Positions 12,463 to 24,335 of a stretch of DNA of 64,000 bases are shown here, one piece after another. The DNA is from Solenopsis invicta (lineage: Eukaryota > Arthropoda > Insecta > Hymenoptera > Formicidae): contig NC_052666.1 in the NCBI RefSeq assembly GCF_016802725.1, forward strand, positions 22,783,497 to 22,847,496. Direction: 5' to 3'. Under the pieces are notes generated by a model. The model was given only the letters and a program-made list of their open reading frames with translations, had not been told where the DNA came from and made no database searches. Both the position numbers and the translations under genes were made by a program. Numbering within the stretch: the first letter of the stretch is position 1; each line of letters begins with the position of its first letter.

Positions 12463-13791
12463 AGAAAGGAGGGAAAGGGAGAGGAAGAGCTGCTTGCACT
12501 GCAGCCGTTCTTGGAGCTCGGTTTTAATGAACTTTGCATAATGTTGCGCTGCTTCTGCCGGTCCGTGCGATTCCCATCAAGATGCGAGAACTTCCGGCGG
12601 CGTGGAGTATTTTTATTCACTATGATATAAAATATCTTTCGCGTACTCGCGTGAAAAGTGAGCGCCGCTGTTATTTCTTTTGAGCATAATGTAGTCCAGT
12701 CGACGAGTTAGTGCAACGCCTTGGGTGGGCATGCGAAACGAGCATGACGATTTTGTACGATTGTAAACGCGAATCGCACGTTACGTTGCATTGAAATAAC
12801 GGCGTTGTAACACAAAAAATTGCATCGATTCATACTGCGATATACTTCGCTTTCTGTTGTTTTGCATTTTCGTACAGATCCGTATTTGTTGCTAACAAGA
12901 GTTAGTAATGGTTCACAGTGATACCATCAACCACATGTTTTGTATTGATGCACTGTTGCAGTGATCATATCACCTACAAGTTTTATATTATTGCAATGTT
13001 GCAATTCAATAAAAAAAATATTTTTAATGGACAGTTAAAATTTCTCATATTGTTTGTTTTCACTCATAGATTCGAGGGCAAATTTATATTTTGTTGGGTT
13101 TAAAAATTGTATATAAAAATAACGAACCACGATTTCGTTAAATAAAGCGTTATAGAATACTATTAATAATATTTACCAGCCTAATGTGTATGGGCGCACG
13201 ATGTACGCGCAAGCTAAACGAGTTACGGCACGTAATTGTACAAGCGTTATGCTAATGTCTAAATTTACATCCGTCGTAGCATTCAAATGTCACACGAACG
13301 ACGGCATTCGACGATCTGCTTTATCGCGCCCGTTGCACTACCGATTAAGTAAGTAAATTTATTTATATATACGATGACATATAAGCTGACACGACTGAGC
13401 GCAGCAGAAAATTGAGAACAGGGAGATGGAATACCCTCGTGCGCGAAAAAGATTTCCACGGTTCCACGTGGGACGAGGCATAAATCATCCCTTTTTACTC
13501 GTGCTTTTACCTGGAGCCCACGATATAGCGATCTAATATGTTTAATGCGCATTATGATGCCATTCAATATACCATAATGTAGCCCACGTAATATACCTCG
13601 GCAGCTACTGTAAGGATAATAAGGGCAGCGGGTCGGTCTACTATAATCCTGAAGCTTTTGCTTAGGTAGGATAATAGTTTTTAAGGGAGAACGTCTTTCA
13701 CACAAGTCAGAGTCGAGAATTTACAGGCAATCTTCTACAGTTAACCTACAGGATATGATGAGGCGTGCGGCATTATTGCGAAATCTGTTGA
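12458..13791. other. no gene recognised
   Basis: Positions 12480-12620 and 13190-13700 are CpG-richer. A 140-codon frame on the minus strand (13283-13705) ends close to the foldback element. It has no recognisable domain and no in-family evidence and is not called as a gene. Confidence 0.4.
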
Positions 13792-13800
13792 CTATCTTCC
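13792..13800. repeat. left target-site duplication of the foldback element
   Basis: CTATCTTCC; its partner at 16191-16199 is CTATCTTTC, an 8 of 9 match directly abutting the opposite terminus. Confidence 0.75.
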
Positions 13801-14935
13801 GTGTGTGTGAAGCTGGCATATCATTTGGTAGAAGCTCACTAAACATTGACAGTTCTAGGTTTATTTTTAATAGTTCTACAGTTCCTGATAGATAAAACAA
13901 ATAGTTCTGGCCTTTAAAGCGCATAGGAAAAAAACGCATAGGACAAAGTGAGACGCCAGGTTCACGCAGCGTCTCAGTTTGTCCTGCGTCATTTTCTAGA
14001 CCCAATTCTTGTAGGATTTTAAAAGATTTACAGTTCTAGATAAGTTCTAGAAAGAATTCTAGCGTTTAACATAATTTATTTAATTTTTTAAAGAAAATTA
14101 TTATAAAATATTTATTTTATAATATTACATAAGAGTTCCGTGTATAAAAAAATATTTTTTCTCCAGTTCTGAATGTATCTAAAGGCCTTCAGAAGAGTTC
14201 CGATCGATTCAATTATTTATTAATTAGAAAAAAATTATCTTTCGCAAAAGTCGTATATTCGCGCATATGGGTCAGACGATAGTGTATATTCGAGAGTTCT
14301 GTGCACCAAAAAATATTTTTCCAATAGTTCTCAACGTATTAAAGCGCCTTTCGAAGAGTTGCAGTCGATTCCTATATTAGTTAATCAACAAAAAATTAAT
14401 AACTTTCAAAAAAGCCGATTTTCCGCATATATAGGTGAGATGCTGGTCTTTTTCGAAGAGTTCTGTGTATGAAAAAATATTTTTCCTACACTTTTCAACA
14501 TATTAAAGTGCCTTCCGAAGAGTTGCGGTCGATTCCAATATTAGTTAATCAACAAAAAATTAATAACTTCCGAAAAAGCCGATTTTCCGCATCACTGAAA
14601 AAAAAAATTGGTTAAAAAACTAAAATATTTAGTCCGATACGCACAACTAAACAGTGGGTTGATTCAACAATTATTTAGTTGCACGAAAAAAGATGTCGTT
14701 TATTTATATTAATCATTCCAATTTTTTAACTAAGAATTAATTAAACCAATTTTTTTTCTCAGTGGCTGAGATGCTGGTCTTTTTCGAAGAGTTCTGTGTA
14801 CAAAAAAACATTTTTTCTGTAGTTTTGAACGTAAGGTCTTTCCAAAAAATTTCGGTCGATTCAATTATTTATTAATGAAAAAAAAAATAATTATCTTCCG
14901 TAAAAGTCGTATATTCATATATTTAAAAAATTTTA
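13801..14935. repeat. left arm of the foldback element
   Basis: The outer part (13801-14130) matches the reverse complement of 15880-16190, including the TCACGCAGCGTCTCAGTTTG block. Tandem units start near 14132, 14293, 14457 and 14788. The long gap before the last unit is explained by the nested MITE at 14593-14764. Confidence 0.85.
14593..14764. mobile_element. CACTG-ended MITE nested in the foldback arm
   Basis: This 172-bp insertion has inverted ends CACTGARAAAAAAAATTGGTT and sits inside a unit of the left arm. The corresponding place in the sister units and the opposite arm lacks it. The flanking target duplication could not be read clearly; about six bases of the unit (ATATAG) appear to be missing. 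It belongs with the CACTG-ended elements at 45556-45714 and 47689-47927. CACT-type ends recall CACTA/Chapaev-like superfamilies, but this is not secure. Confidence 0.8.
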
Positions 14936-15179
14936 AAAATATAACAAAAAAATTAAAAAACGAAAAAAAATCCCCCCAAAAATAAAAAAAGCAAAAAAAG
15001 AAACCATAATCTCGTTATGTCCACGTTATTGGTTCCAAGTTACGCCGAGAACGAGAAAAGTCAGTGTCCATATAACAATACATTTGCCAGTATACATATA
15101 ATAATAAATGCGGCTATATCAGAAAATAAAAAATATTTAACAAATAATTAATAATGCTGGCAAACTCTATGAAATATTG

Positions 15180-16190
15180 TTAAAAAAAGTTCAGACCTAC
15201 AGGAAAAATATTTTCTTATGCACACTCTAAACAACCGATCAGCGTCTCACCTATATACGCGAATATATGTCTTTCGCGGAAGATAACAATTTTTTTCTAA
15301 TTAATAAATAATTAAATCAATCGGAATTTTTCGGAAGGACCTTGATTAACGTTCAAAACTACAGGAAAAATATTTTTTCTTACACAGAACTCTTTGAAAA
15401 AGACCAGCATCTCAGCTATATATGCGGAAAATCGGCTTTTTCGAAAGTTATTAATTTTTTGTTGATTAATTAATATCGGAATCGACCGTAACTCTTCGGA
15501 AGACGTTTTAATATGTTGAGAACTGTAGGAAAAATATTTTTTCGTACACAGAACTCTTCGAAAAAGACCAGCATCTCACTTACATATGCGGAAAATTGGC
15601 TTTTTCGGAAGTTATTAATTTTTTATTAATTAACTAATATCGGAATCGACCGGAACTCTTCGGAAGGCGCTTTATTACGTTAAGAACTATTGGAAAAATA
15701 TTTTTTGGTACATAGAACTCTCGAATATACACCAGCGTCTCACCCATATGTGCGAATATACGACTTTCGCGGAAGATAACTATTTTTTTCTAATTAATAA
15801 ATAATTGAATCGACCGGAACTCTTCGGAAGACATTTAAATACGTTCAGAACTGGAGGAAAAATATTTTTTTGTACACGGAACTTTATTATGTAATATTAT
15901 AAAATAAATATTTTATAATAATTTCTTTTTTAATTAAATAAACTAGGTTAAACGCTAGAATTCTTTCTAGAATTCATCTAGAACTATGGATCTTTTAAAA
16001 TCTTACAATTGTGTCTGAAAAATGACGCAGGACAAACTGAGACGCTGCGTGAACCTGACCCTCTTACTTTGTTCTATGCGTTTTTTTCGCTTTAAAGGCC
16101 AGAACTATTTGTTTAAAACTATTGAAAATAACCCAAAACTGTCAATGTTTAGTGAGTTTCCACCAAATGATATGCCAGCTTCACACACAC
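15180..16190. repeat. right arm of the foldback element
   Basis: Inverted relative to the left arm. Unit boundaries (the GAACTCT end of each unit) fall near 15226, 15391, 15552, 15716 and 15880. The arm contains no nested insertion and so gives the intact reference for the left arm. Confidence 0.85.
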
Positions 16191-16199
16191 CTATCTTTC
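16191..16199. repeat. right target-site duplication of the foldback element
   Basis: CTATCTTTC directly follows the right terminus CTTCACACACAC and matches 13792-13800 at 8 of 9 bases. Confidence 0.75.
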
Positions 16200-16582
16200 A
16201 CAAAATAGCTTCGCGACGCGTCGGTTTGTCACTTCGTATTTTCAGTTTTCCATACCGCGGATTGCACAATTATACACCGAAAATAGATGTTGTCAATTTT
16301 ACATATTGTTAATTAGTTCCCTGTATAAACTTTCAATTAGTATTTATGTACATATAGGGAGATATTTTCTGGTTGCTTTAATTTTTGAGAATTTATGTCA
16401 CGTAGACAAGCGATTTATAGTAACTATTATAGATAATAACATTCTTTGCAATAAATTTCTATCAAATAATAATTCGTATAATGTATTTCATGAAGATAGT
16501 TTCAATTTCATGTTGTATTATGTGGCGTACATGTGATGAGACATTCGTACATTTATTCATCATCGTTATTAATTAGCATTGT
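16200..16582. other. no gene recognised
   Basis: Continues the open frame that runs out of the right foldback arm to 16312, then AT-rich sequence. No splice signals or recognisable protein. Confidence 0.35.
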
Positions 16583-17410
16583 GTTTTTTATTGCAAGATA
16601 TACCAGCATAAGATAACTCTGGTATATACGTCACACTTATTTAAATCAATTTATTAGATAGTATCTAATAGTAATATTACATAATTCATTGATAGGAATA
16701 TTATTTACTATATTTAATAAAAATAAACTACATAAATGAAAATATCGTTCTGTCTATTATTAACAAAAAATTATAAATACGCAATATTTATTTTTTATAT
16801 TTGAAAAAGAACTAAAAAATCCTTTGCCATATGTATATCCTATAAGAGTAAGATATACGGTCATATGTGGAATACGTATATATAGCGTATAGATAATTTA
16901 CAAATAATGCTTATAAATGAGATATAAAATGACATAATAACTAAAAGAGAGTGCAGATATCTTTTGTGCTCTGTGCAGGAGTAGGTATTGCATTTTACAG
17001 AGTGTCTGTATTGCAATATTAATCTTATGCGTTAAAAGTGCTGTATATCTTAAACAGTTGTGACGTACAAGACATCAAAGTAAACAAAGAATACGGCAAC
17101 TAAGTACTTTTATTTTGCTATATTTCATTCTTTATTGTCCTATTACATTTACATAAAACACAGCACATAACCGAGTAGTTGCGTGTAAATTATTCTAAGA
17201 GTGCTATTACATTTGTCATACGATAAATTTTTTAAACGCGTTGATTGGCTGTAGGATAGAAAATTTCAAGAGACTCAAGAATTTTTCTATTCTACAATCA
17301 ATCAACACGCTTAAAGAATTTGTACCATAAATATAATGTCGGCTTTAATCCTTCTATTTTTTTGTAGCATAAATCCTTGCGCGATATAAATACCAGAGTT
17401 ATTCTGTATG
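16583..17410. repeat. possible inverted-repeat element
   Basis: GCATAAGATAACTCTGGTAT at about 16602-16621 is matched in inverted orientation by ATACCAGAGTTATTCTGTATGC at about 17389-17410. The ends are 20-30 bp and imperfect, and the interior is AT-rich without coding capacity. It encloses the clearer hairpin element at 17205-17340. Confidence 0.35.
17205..17340. mobile_element. short hairpin MITE
   Basis: Arms 17225-17267 and 17280-17321 are inverted copies (AAACGCGTTGATTGGCTGTAG versus its reverse complement, with few differences) separated by about 12 nt. Weaker complementarity continues outward on both sides. Nearly the whole element is stem, which is typical of the smallest MITEs and could also produce double-stranded RNA. 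Confidence 0.7.
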
Positions 17411-19220
17411 CAGCGTATTAGTTATACTTATAAGTGGAAAGATGTCACATTGTAATTATTATCTATATTTAGTATATGAAAGCTTGCTATTCAAGCTCTT
17501 CGAGGTTGAAAAATGTCGATCAAGATCTCATCAACTCCACATTGTTCTTCCGTTTACTGCAAGGCATTCGCAAAAATTGGATTCTCAACATGTGCTGTTT
17601 ATGAGGGTTGGGAAGTCATCGTCTTTAACGCAAGCTTTTATACCTGCAGAAAATAGGAATTCGGAGGGCTGCCGCTATCACACGGAAGGATCATTCGGAT
17701 CTCTGCCCATATCGGATCACATAAGAATTCTAACAATTTCACTTAAAATTTATCTTTAACTTTGTAGAACGTCGATAAGATATTTTATGTAATTAAATAG
17801 GAATGAGAATTAGTGTATATCAATCCTAAAAAATGCCAAATATATTTATCAATAGTTCAAAATTTTGTATTCCGTCGCATACATTTTTTGCAGTTTGCAT
17901 ATATAAACAAGAAGCGTAAAAAATATAAATGCGTTGCATTTAGATAGAATTTTTCCAGCCGAGTCGCAATGACTCTGTGTAAATTCAACGCATTCATATT
18001 TTTTTTGTACGTTCGCTACTATAATTTTTTTCACTATAACATATCTGACATATCTGGTAATATCTAGGATATAAAATTGCATAATATAATTAATGTTTAG
18101 TTATATAAATTTTGACAAAATATACAAAAATATATAATTTAGCAGAGCAATTTTCATGTTATTAAAAAATAAATTGCGCACAATAATTACAGGTATTTAA
18201 TATATATTATAAAAAAATTTCAAATTAATATTAAAATTACTTTTAAAAAGAAAGAATTCTCATATAATTGCAAACCTTTTTTCCCGGTGTTTCTTATGAT
18301 TGTATAAATTAAATTTTGTTTTTATATATTTGATATTGAGTATACATATTGGACACATTGTTGGCATATGGTATGTTCTGCTGAAGGCAGAACCGGAAAA
18401 ATATTATACATAAGGGACGTATATTATATGTGCATAAATTGTTTTCCTTTATTGAAATTGTAAATTTAGGGTAAAACGATAATTTTCAGTAATCATTTCT
18501 GGAAATGATGATGCTGACCATTCAAGGAATGGTCTTCAATAATGGAATAATTTTTTCTATTTATCTACATTATCTCGTGTATTCGTATGAGTTAAATTTC
18601 TCTGAAGAATAAGAAAGCATAGGATACTTATGGTAAGTTAGTAAAAATATTGTTTTAAACAAGTTTCTCGGACTAAATATGCAAGCGACTGGTTATACTT
18701 TAAAATATCGCATTTTTAATCTGGGATATTTTTTTAATTTTGTACGTCATGCGTATAGCGATTAAAAAAAAAAAAAAAACTAGTAATCCACAAATCCATA
18801 AAAGAGACACGCTGTGTGTGCATTTCAATACCCGCATAAAATTGTACTTTAATAGAACATATTCCCCTGCCAAATAGAAAAAAATCAGAAGCTTAACGAG
18901 ATTCGCGTGAACGATTACCACCTTTGCAGCGATCATGGCCGCTGAAATGGTTGTCTCTTTTATCTCTCTACCCGAGGCTTTCGCGCAAATTAGGTTTGGG
19001 AATTGACGTCCTTTGCAAACGAACTTTTTATGACTTACGAAACATTTCTTTGGTCAATGCACTGTAAAATGTTTCACGGCATTTTAAATCGTTTGATTAT
19101 CAAATAAGCATTAACTTCAATGTTTAAATATATGAGAATAAAATCAACAAGTAATACTTGGGAATACATTTTTATAAATTTATTGAAAAATGTCAAGCAC
19201 AGATAGCAAAGCATTTTTAC
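17411..19220. other. no gene recognised
   Basis: A plus-strand frame at 17442-17759 (105 codons) starts in a CpG-poor context and has no domain I recognise. Short palindromes occur at about 18500-18535 (two small inverted repeats). The A run at 18765-18780 is too short to prove retroposition. Confidence 0.35.
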
Positions 19221-19221
19221 A

Positions 19222-19485
19222 AGAAAAAAACGGTTTTACTAAAATATCTAAAAAATTTAGCTAGATATAGATCCAAAAATAATTTTGTTACATTGTCAAA
19301 ATAATTATATCGAAGCTAGTTGCTAGACCAATGTAAAAATTTTTTGCAGCATTGCACATCATGCTTGAATAATTATGATATAGATGTTCAAGCATGATAT
19401 GCAATACTTAATAATCCAATAAAATTATTTTCAGATCTGTATCTAGCTAAATTTTTAGATATTTCGTCAAAGTCACTTTTTCCAT
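19222..19485. mobile_element. MITE family X, copy 1
   Basis: Inverted ends about 60 bp long: ACGGTTTTACTAAAATATC, then TTTAGCTAGATATAGATC and AATAATTTTGTTA on the left; the same blocks are reversed on the right. The interior has TTTTTGCAGCATTGCACATC and TTCAAGCATGAT motifs shared with the other copies. No coding capacity. Confidence 0.8.
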
Positions 19486-19555
19486 ATAACATTAAATAAT
19501 ATGAAACAGAACTAAAAATTTACATGTTTTGTTATATATTACGTAAATGTATGCA

Positions 19556-19772
19556 TAGAAAGAAGAGTTTTAGTAAAGTATAAAAAAATTTAGCTGGATA
19601 CAGATCTAAAAATAATTTGGTTCTGTCATTAGAATAAGAAAGACATTTAGGCATGATAAGCTATAAAAACTTTTGACATTTTAGTAACCAGCTTGAGCAT
19701 TCTACATAATTATTTTCAGATCTGTATCCAACTAAATTTTTAGATGCTTTAGCAAAACCATACTTTCCGTGT
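19556..19772. mobile_element. MITE family X, copy 2
   Basis: Begins with AGTTTTAGTAAAGTATAAAA on the left and closes with TTTAGCAAAACCATACTTTCC on the right. Both ends share the AGCTGGATACAGATCT segment in opposite orientation. It lies only about 70 bp from copy 1 and in the same family, so the pair may be a tandem insertion or a local duplication. Confidence 0.8.
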
Positions 19773-21558
19773 GTGCTTCCAAAAAAATGCTCTTTTTGTG
19801 TATGTTAATTTGCAAGATTTTCAAATCTGCTATGCAGATTTAACGCTGCCTCGTCCTTTTCGTGGCTCGCAATTTCTTGTAACATGATCAAATTTCGAGT
19901 ACTATGGCTCGTCAGGCGCGGATGTACTGATAATGAAAACGACGATCAAAGCTGCACGAAGATTCCTTACCGCTTTGCCTGAAGCATTCGTGCAGATTGA
20001 ATCGCAAAACCGTGATATTTACGAACAACGTGATAAACGAACCGAAGGGCAACGTTGTTCAAATGTATTCTACAATACGATTATTTGGTTTTCATGAGCG
20101 TTGAGCCGGGAAAGGGAGTCTCTCTCTCTCTCTCTCTCTCTGATTCTGCTTAGCATTTAAATATCAGGAGTGCCTGTCGCCTTTTGTTTCGACTTACACC
20201 GGTAAACTCGCAATTAAACATACATGAATATTCTTGCAACCATATTCTTTATTTTTTATTAAATAAGAGTAAAGTTATTGTAAAATAATGGAATTTTTTA
20301 TAATTACGAAAAAAATATAGCACAACGCAAAAATCAATATGCAAATTTTAGATACATGTAAAGCAGAAATAAGACAAAAAAAATAAAACTTAATTCTAGA
20401 TTAGCTTTGAGTAATTGCGAGACGTAATTGTTCATGAAAAGATATGGGCGAGAAAATTAATCGTCGCTGGCGATGATGCGAAATTCTCATTTTATCGAGG
20501 AGAAGAGGAGGCGGTACGCTCGAAAAGACTGAATGAAAATTAGGATTAACGACCTCGCGAGGAATAGGGTCGATGGAATTGAAAGAATGGATCAAGAGAG
20601 GAGGGAGGAAAAGAACAACTCAAGACCAGCGAGAGAAAAAGGGAAAGTGGCTGAACGAATCTGATTTATGATAAAGAACAGGAAACGTAGGCAAAGCATA
20701 ATCGCAGTCTCTTCTCAGCGCGAGTGGGAAATTAGCGCAACGATAAAAAAAAAGATTTACTTTTCTGTCTTCATGTCCGAGTGATTTATATGCAAAAAAA
20801 AGGAGCGGTAATCGCGGCATTACGACACAGCTGAACTTTTCTCTCATCGTTCCTGTAATCTAACGCACCTCTTCTTCCCTTTCTCACATCTGTTTCAACC
20901 TAGTAACTTTATCTCTCTTCTGACTTTGTTCTCGAGTAATTAGAATTATTATGATTAAACTGGTCGTTGGTTTTTTTACAGTTTAATCTTCTTTGCCCTC
21001 CAGCGCCGAGCCAAATTACATCTGCTGCCGTTCATGCGAAGAAAATCAAGAAAGTCCGTGACTTTTGCCGCGTACTTTTACGGTTAGAGCGATATCTTTT
21101 TTTTTTCTTTTCATTTTCCTACGACCAAAGGGCATTCTCCTCTTGTCGACTCTGAGGAGCCATAACTTGAAAACTTTAGATAATGCGTCGAATGAAAGCA
21201 AAACAAATGCTTGTGCACTTTTATTTAGTCTCAAAAGAATTTTTTTTATTCGTTTTAGAAATATGAATAATTGAATGCAATGAAAATAACTTTCAATATT
21301 TACTTTTACTCTTGTAGCAAATATAGACAAAAAACATAACATCTTCGTGAAAAATGAATGCGTCCTTTTAAAAAAAGTATGCTAAAATTGATTTATATAA
21401 ATTAATGGATTTAGTTAATGTTTTTCCGTAAAATTGATAAATATTGAATTTGAATACAAAGAAAATAAATATTGTTTGTATTTTAATTCGATTTATTAAA
21501 AAAAGTTATTTTTAATGAAAGGAAGGCAATTAAATTTCCAAACTATTGTAAATTACTG
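19773..21558. other. no gene recognised; short (CT)n at 20122-20142
   Basis: Positions 19840-20210 and 20400-20870 are CpG-richer. A short CT tract lies at 20122-20142. Overlapping short frames on both strands have no recognisable motif. Confidence 0.4.
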
Positions 21559-21625
21559 ACATACATACATACATACATACATACATACATACATACATAC
21601 ATACATACATACATACATACATACA

Positions 21626-21661
<36 letters not shown>

Positions 21662-21663
21662 TA
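21559..21663. repeat. (CATA)n microsatellite with a (TA)n tail
   Basis: About 23 tandem CATA units, nearly perfect, pass into ATATATAT. It is among the longest pure tetranucleotide arrays in the window. The MYVC repeats seen on the minus strand are an artefact of it. Confidence 0.97.
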
Positions 21664-22158
21664 TAATAGAAAATATATTAGTAAATGTAGAAGATATATT
21701 AACATTATTTATCGAGCGTTTTATTTTCCGCGAATTAAACATTGAAAAGTCGAGACATGACAGTTACGACATCAACAGTTATGACAGAACAGACAGAACG
21801 AAGCTTCAATATCGACAGGTGTATATCATTGTATTGTAATTTTGTGTGACGCATTGTTTTCAATGTTACCACGTTTTTGACAGGGCAATTCCGTGATCCA
21901 AGCTTTCGCGTTTGGTGAACAATAATATCCTAATTCATGTTAAGAAAAGACTAAGCTGGACCAAAGACAATTCGACGTATCGCGAATTTCACATAGCTCT
22001 AGGGCGTTCGTTAGAATGCTCAAAGGAAGATAATAAACTCGCCTGGTCCGCTCTAATTACGCCCAGCGGGCATAGCGATTATCGGCATCGCGTAGCGTTG
22101 CTAGATTTTAAATAGCTGGCCGGTTACAAAGCGCGCATCCCGGTCTCGAGATACAATG
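21664..22158. other. no gene recognised
   Basis: Positions 21880-22140 are CpG-richer and carry a 67-codon plus-strand frame without recognisable features. Confidence 0.35.

Positions 22159-22201
<43 letters not shown>
22159..22201. repeat. (CT)n microsatellite
   Basis: About 21 uninterrupted CT units, followed by CGAGTAACGAAGG. It gives false Arg-Glu repeats on the opposite strand. Confidence 0.96.
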
Positions 22202-22202
<1 letters not shown>

Positions 22203-24299
22203 AGTAACGAAGGCAATGAAGATGCTGAAAAAGCCACGACCGTGCATGTTGCCGGTTTGTGTGGGTCTTTTAATACCGTTCGGATCAATGCGCAGGACAA
22301 AGTGGAGTTTAGTTCGTGATGCTTGGATGTCGGTTCTGTGGCGTGCAAGTTTCCGAGCGCCCGAAACCGAATAATTAGAACAACAGAACATTGGACGGGA
22401 GTTATTGAAGATTGTCATCATTTTCTATGCTCATGTCAATACACCGTTTGTTACAGTTCAAAGGAATCAGGAGCGAAATGGGGAAAGGGGATACGATTTG
22501 CAATCTGGAAACTAAAACGTTATTTATGCAAAAAACAGAATAAAAATATGTGACATAATATGATAAAAAATTACACATGCAGAGTTACACAAGGTGTTTC
22601 TTGTAACTATATATCATTTGGATATTTAAAATGTCTTATTTTTAATGTTGCAAAAAAATATCAAAAGAAAAGAAGAAAGCTATAAACTTTTTTAATATGT
22701 ATATATATTTTAAAAAAATGTATAGCTCGGTACGCATATGTAGATTTATTTTTAATAAGTAGAACATCAATTCGATGCGTAATGGTATTAGTGCAAGTCA
22801 TAAGGTAGTTGACACCTGTTTGCGAAAGTCACGAGAAGCTATTTAAAAAGTAGCGGAGGAACGAAGCCGAGGAGAGACGCAACATCCCGTAGGACGATAA
22901 ATAAAATTATAAAGGTAGGCTATATAAACGAGACGAAAGAAGAAAAATGTGGAGCAAGGAAGACTCCGTGGAAAGGGGCAACCGTTTGGTTCTCTTTCCT
23001 GAGAGTCTTTAGCCGCGCTTATGAAAAAGAAACATACCGTCTACCGAGACGGAGACGGTCGCAACTGCTCCCGAAGCTTCTAAGGGCTGATTAAAATCTC
23101 AGCGTGCTGATTTAAGAGATCGAATTAAGTTTAACCGCTTCAATTCCCGAGTGATAAGGCTCGTTTTATTGGCGCACAATTGGTGAACCAGACGCTAAAT
23201 TAAAGTATTTCCAGCAGTAGCATGGAGCCTTCGCTCGGAAAGTGGAGCTTTCACTTTAGTTTTTACAATGTTACATTACCCTACAAATCAATGTAAACGT
23301 TATTATTCTTATAACGTTACGGACGATGTTGTCACAGGATAGAGAATTTAAATAATTGCCCTTGAACGATATTATGGTCATTACTTTGAGAGATTTAATT
23401 AAGTTTTAACTTTGTGATAAAAACATTTTCATGTGGCGATAGAGAAAAGTTTATAATTGATTCATATAAGTGTCGTTTGCGACAATGTAAATCTCGAGAA
23501 AAATGATATGTTAAATGAATAATAATATCGCGTGTCATAAAACAGAAAAAAACTGGATGAAATTAGTTTCCTGAAATCATCAGATTACTTTCACGATGAT
23601 TATGATAGAATAAGTCGTTGTTACATCGACATATTTTAATGTACTTGATGCAGACAGATGCAGTACGTGGAACGGCATGAATTCACGCTCCGCGCTCCGG
23701 AGACAAGAGAGATGAGATATTGAATGTGAGAAAATATCAGGGGAAAATATCAAATCGGAAATTGTGGTAGAAGGTCGCTTTTTAGTCACATTGAATTCGC
23801 TGCGTTATTAGCAGCCTTTTAAATCCCGAGTAAATCCACGCATGGCTGCGATTGGTGGCGCCAGTATTTTATTTTTACAAGACCAAATTACACGCTGCCT
23901 GCATATGCGCATACTACATGTTCGCTCTCTGACAAATTTATACACGAGCATGCGGGTATATAAACCTTTTCTCGCTCGTGGACCCGAAAAATTGTGTCCT
24001 GTTCCATCGATGCCGTGTAATCAGCTAACAAACTGATCGAGTTTGTTGGATTTCGCGTAGCAAAAAACAATATTTTTGGTTTGTTTGCTTCGTCATAACT
24101 ATCTTTCGCATACATCGCAAAAATAAATAACACACGAATCATTTAAAACGCCGTAGACTACCAAAATAAAGATAAAATAAAGGAACAAGGTACTTTTAAA
24201 TTTTCGCCACTTCTTCTAATGTTCTCACTTTGTAGAAGAGAAAAGGTTTTTCTAAACCTGCGGTTAGCCCCTATCTTGACAGAGAGAAAGAGAGAGAAG
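22202..24299. other. no gene recognised
   Basis: CpG-richer parts are 22200-22380 and 22790-23250; the latter has few stop codons over short ranges but no splice pairing that I trust. The rest is AT-rich. Confidence 0.4.
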
Positions 24300-24304
24300 A
24301 GGGG

Positions 24305-24333
<29 letters not shown>
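24300..24333. repeat. (GA)n microsatellite
   Basis: Purine tract of GAGAGAAGAGGGGGAG followed by about 13 GA units. Confidence 0.92.

Positions 24334-24335
<2 letters not shown>

Larger units (their letters stand above)
13801..16190. mobile_element. foldback-type DNA transposon (MULE- or FB-like), about 2.4 kb, nested insertion
   Basis: Both termini read GTGTGTGTGAAGCTGGCAT inward. They are flanked by CTATCTTCC (13792-13800) and CTATCTTTC (16191-16199), a 9-bp target duplication with one change. The two arms, about 1 kb each, are inverted copies of one another. After an outer segment of about 330 bp each arm consists of tandem units of about 161-165 bp, beginning AGAGTTCYGTG; about four lie in the left arm and four to five in the right. 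A spacer at about 14935-15180 separates them. No transposase is present. A 9-bp duplication with long repeated arms is known for Mutator-like and Drosophila FB elements; the class assignment is inference. Confidence 0.88.

Noticed and set aside
13283..13705. 140-codon minus-strand frame beside the foldback element
   Set aside because: No domain, no homology I recognise, and no splice or promoter evidence.
22334..22356. GTGGCGTGCAAGTTTCCGAG, like the end of the Tc1-type MITE
   Set aside because: No opposite end, no TA-flanked partner, and the similarity stops after about 20 bases with an internal gap.
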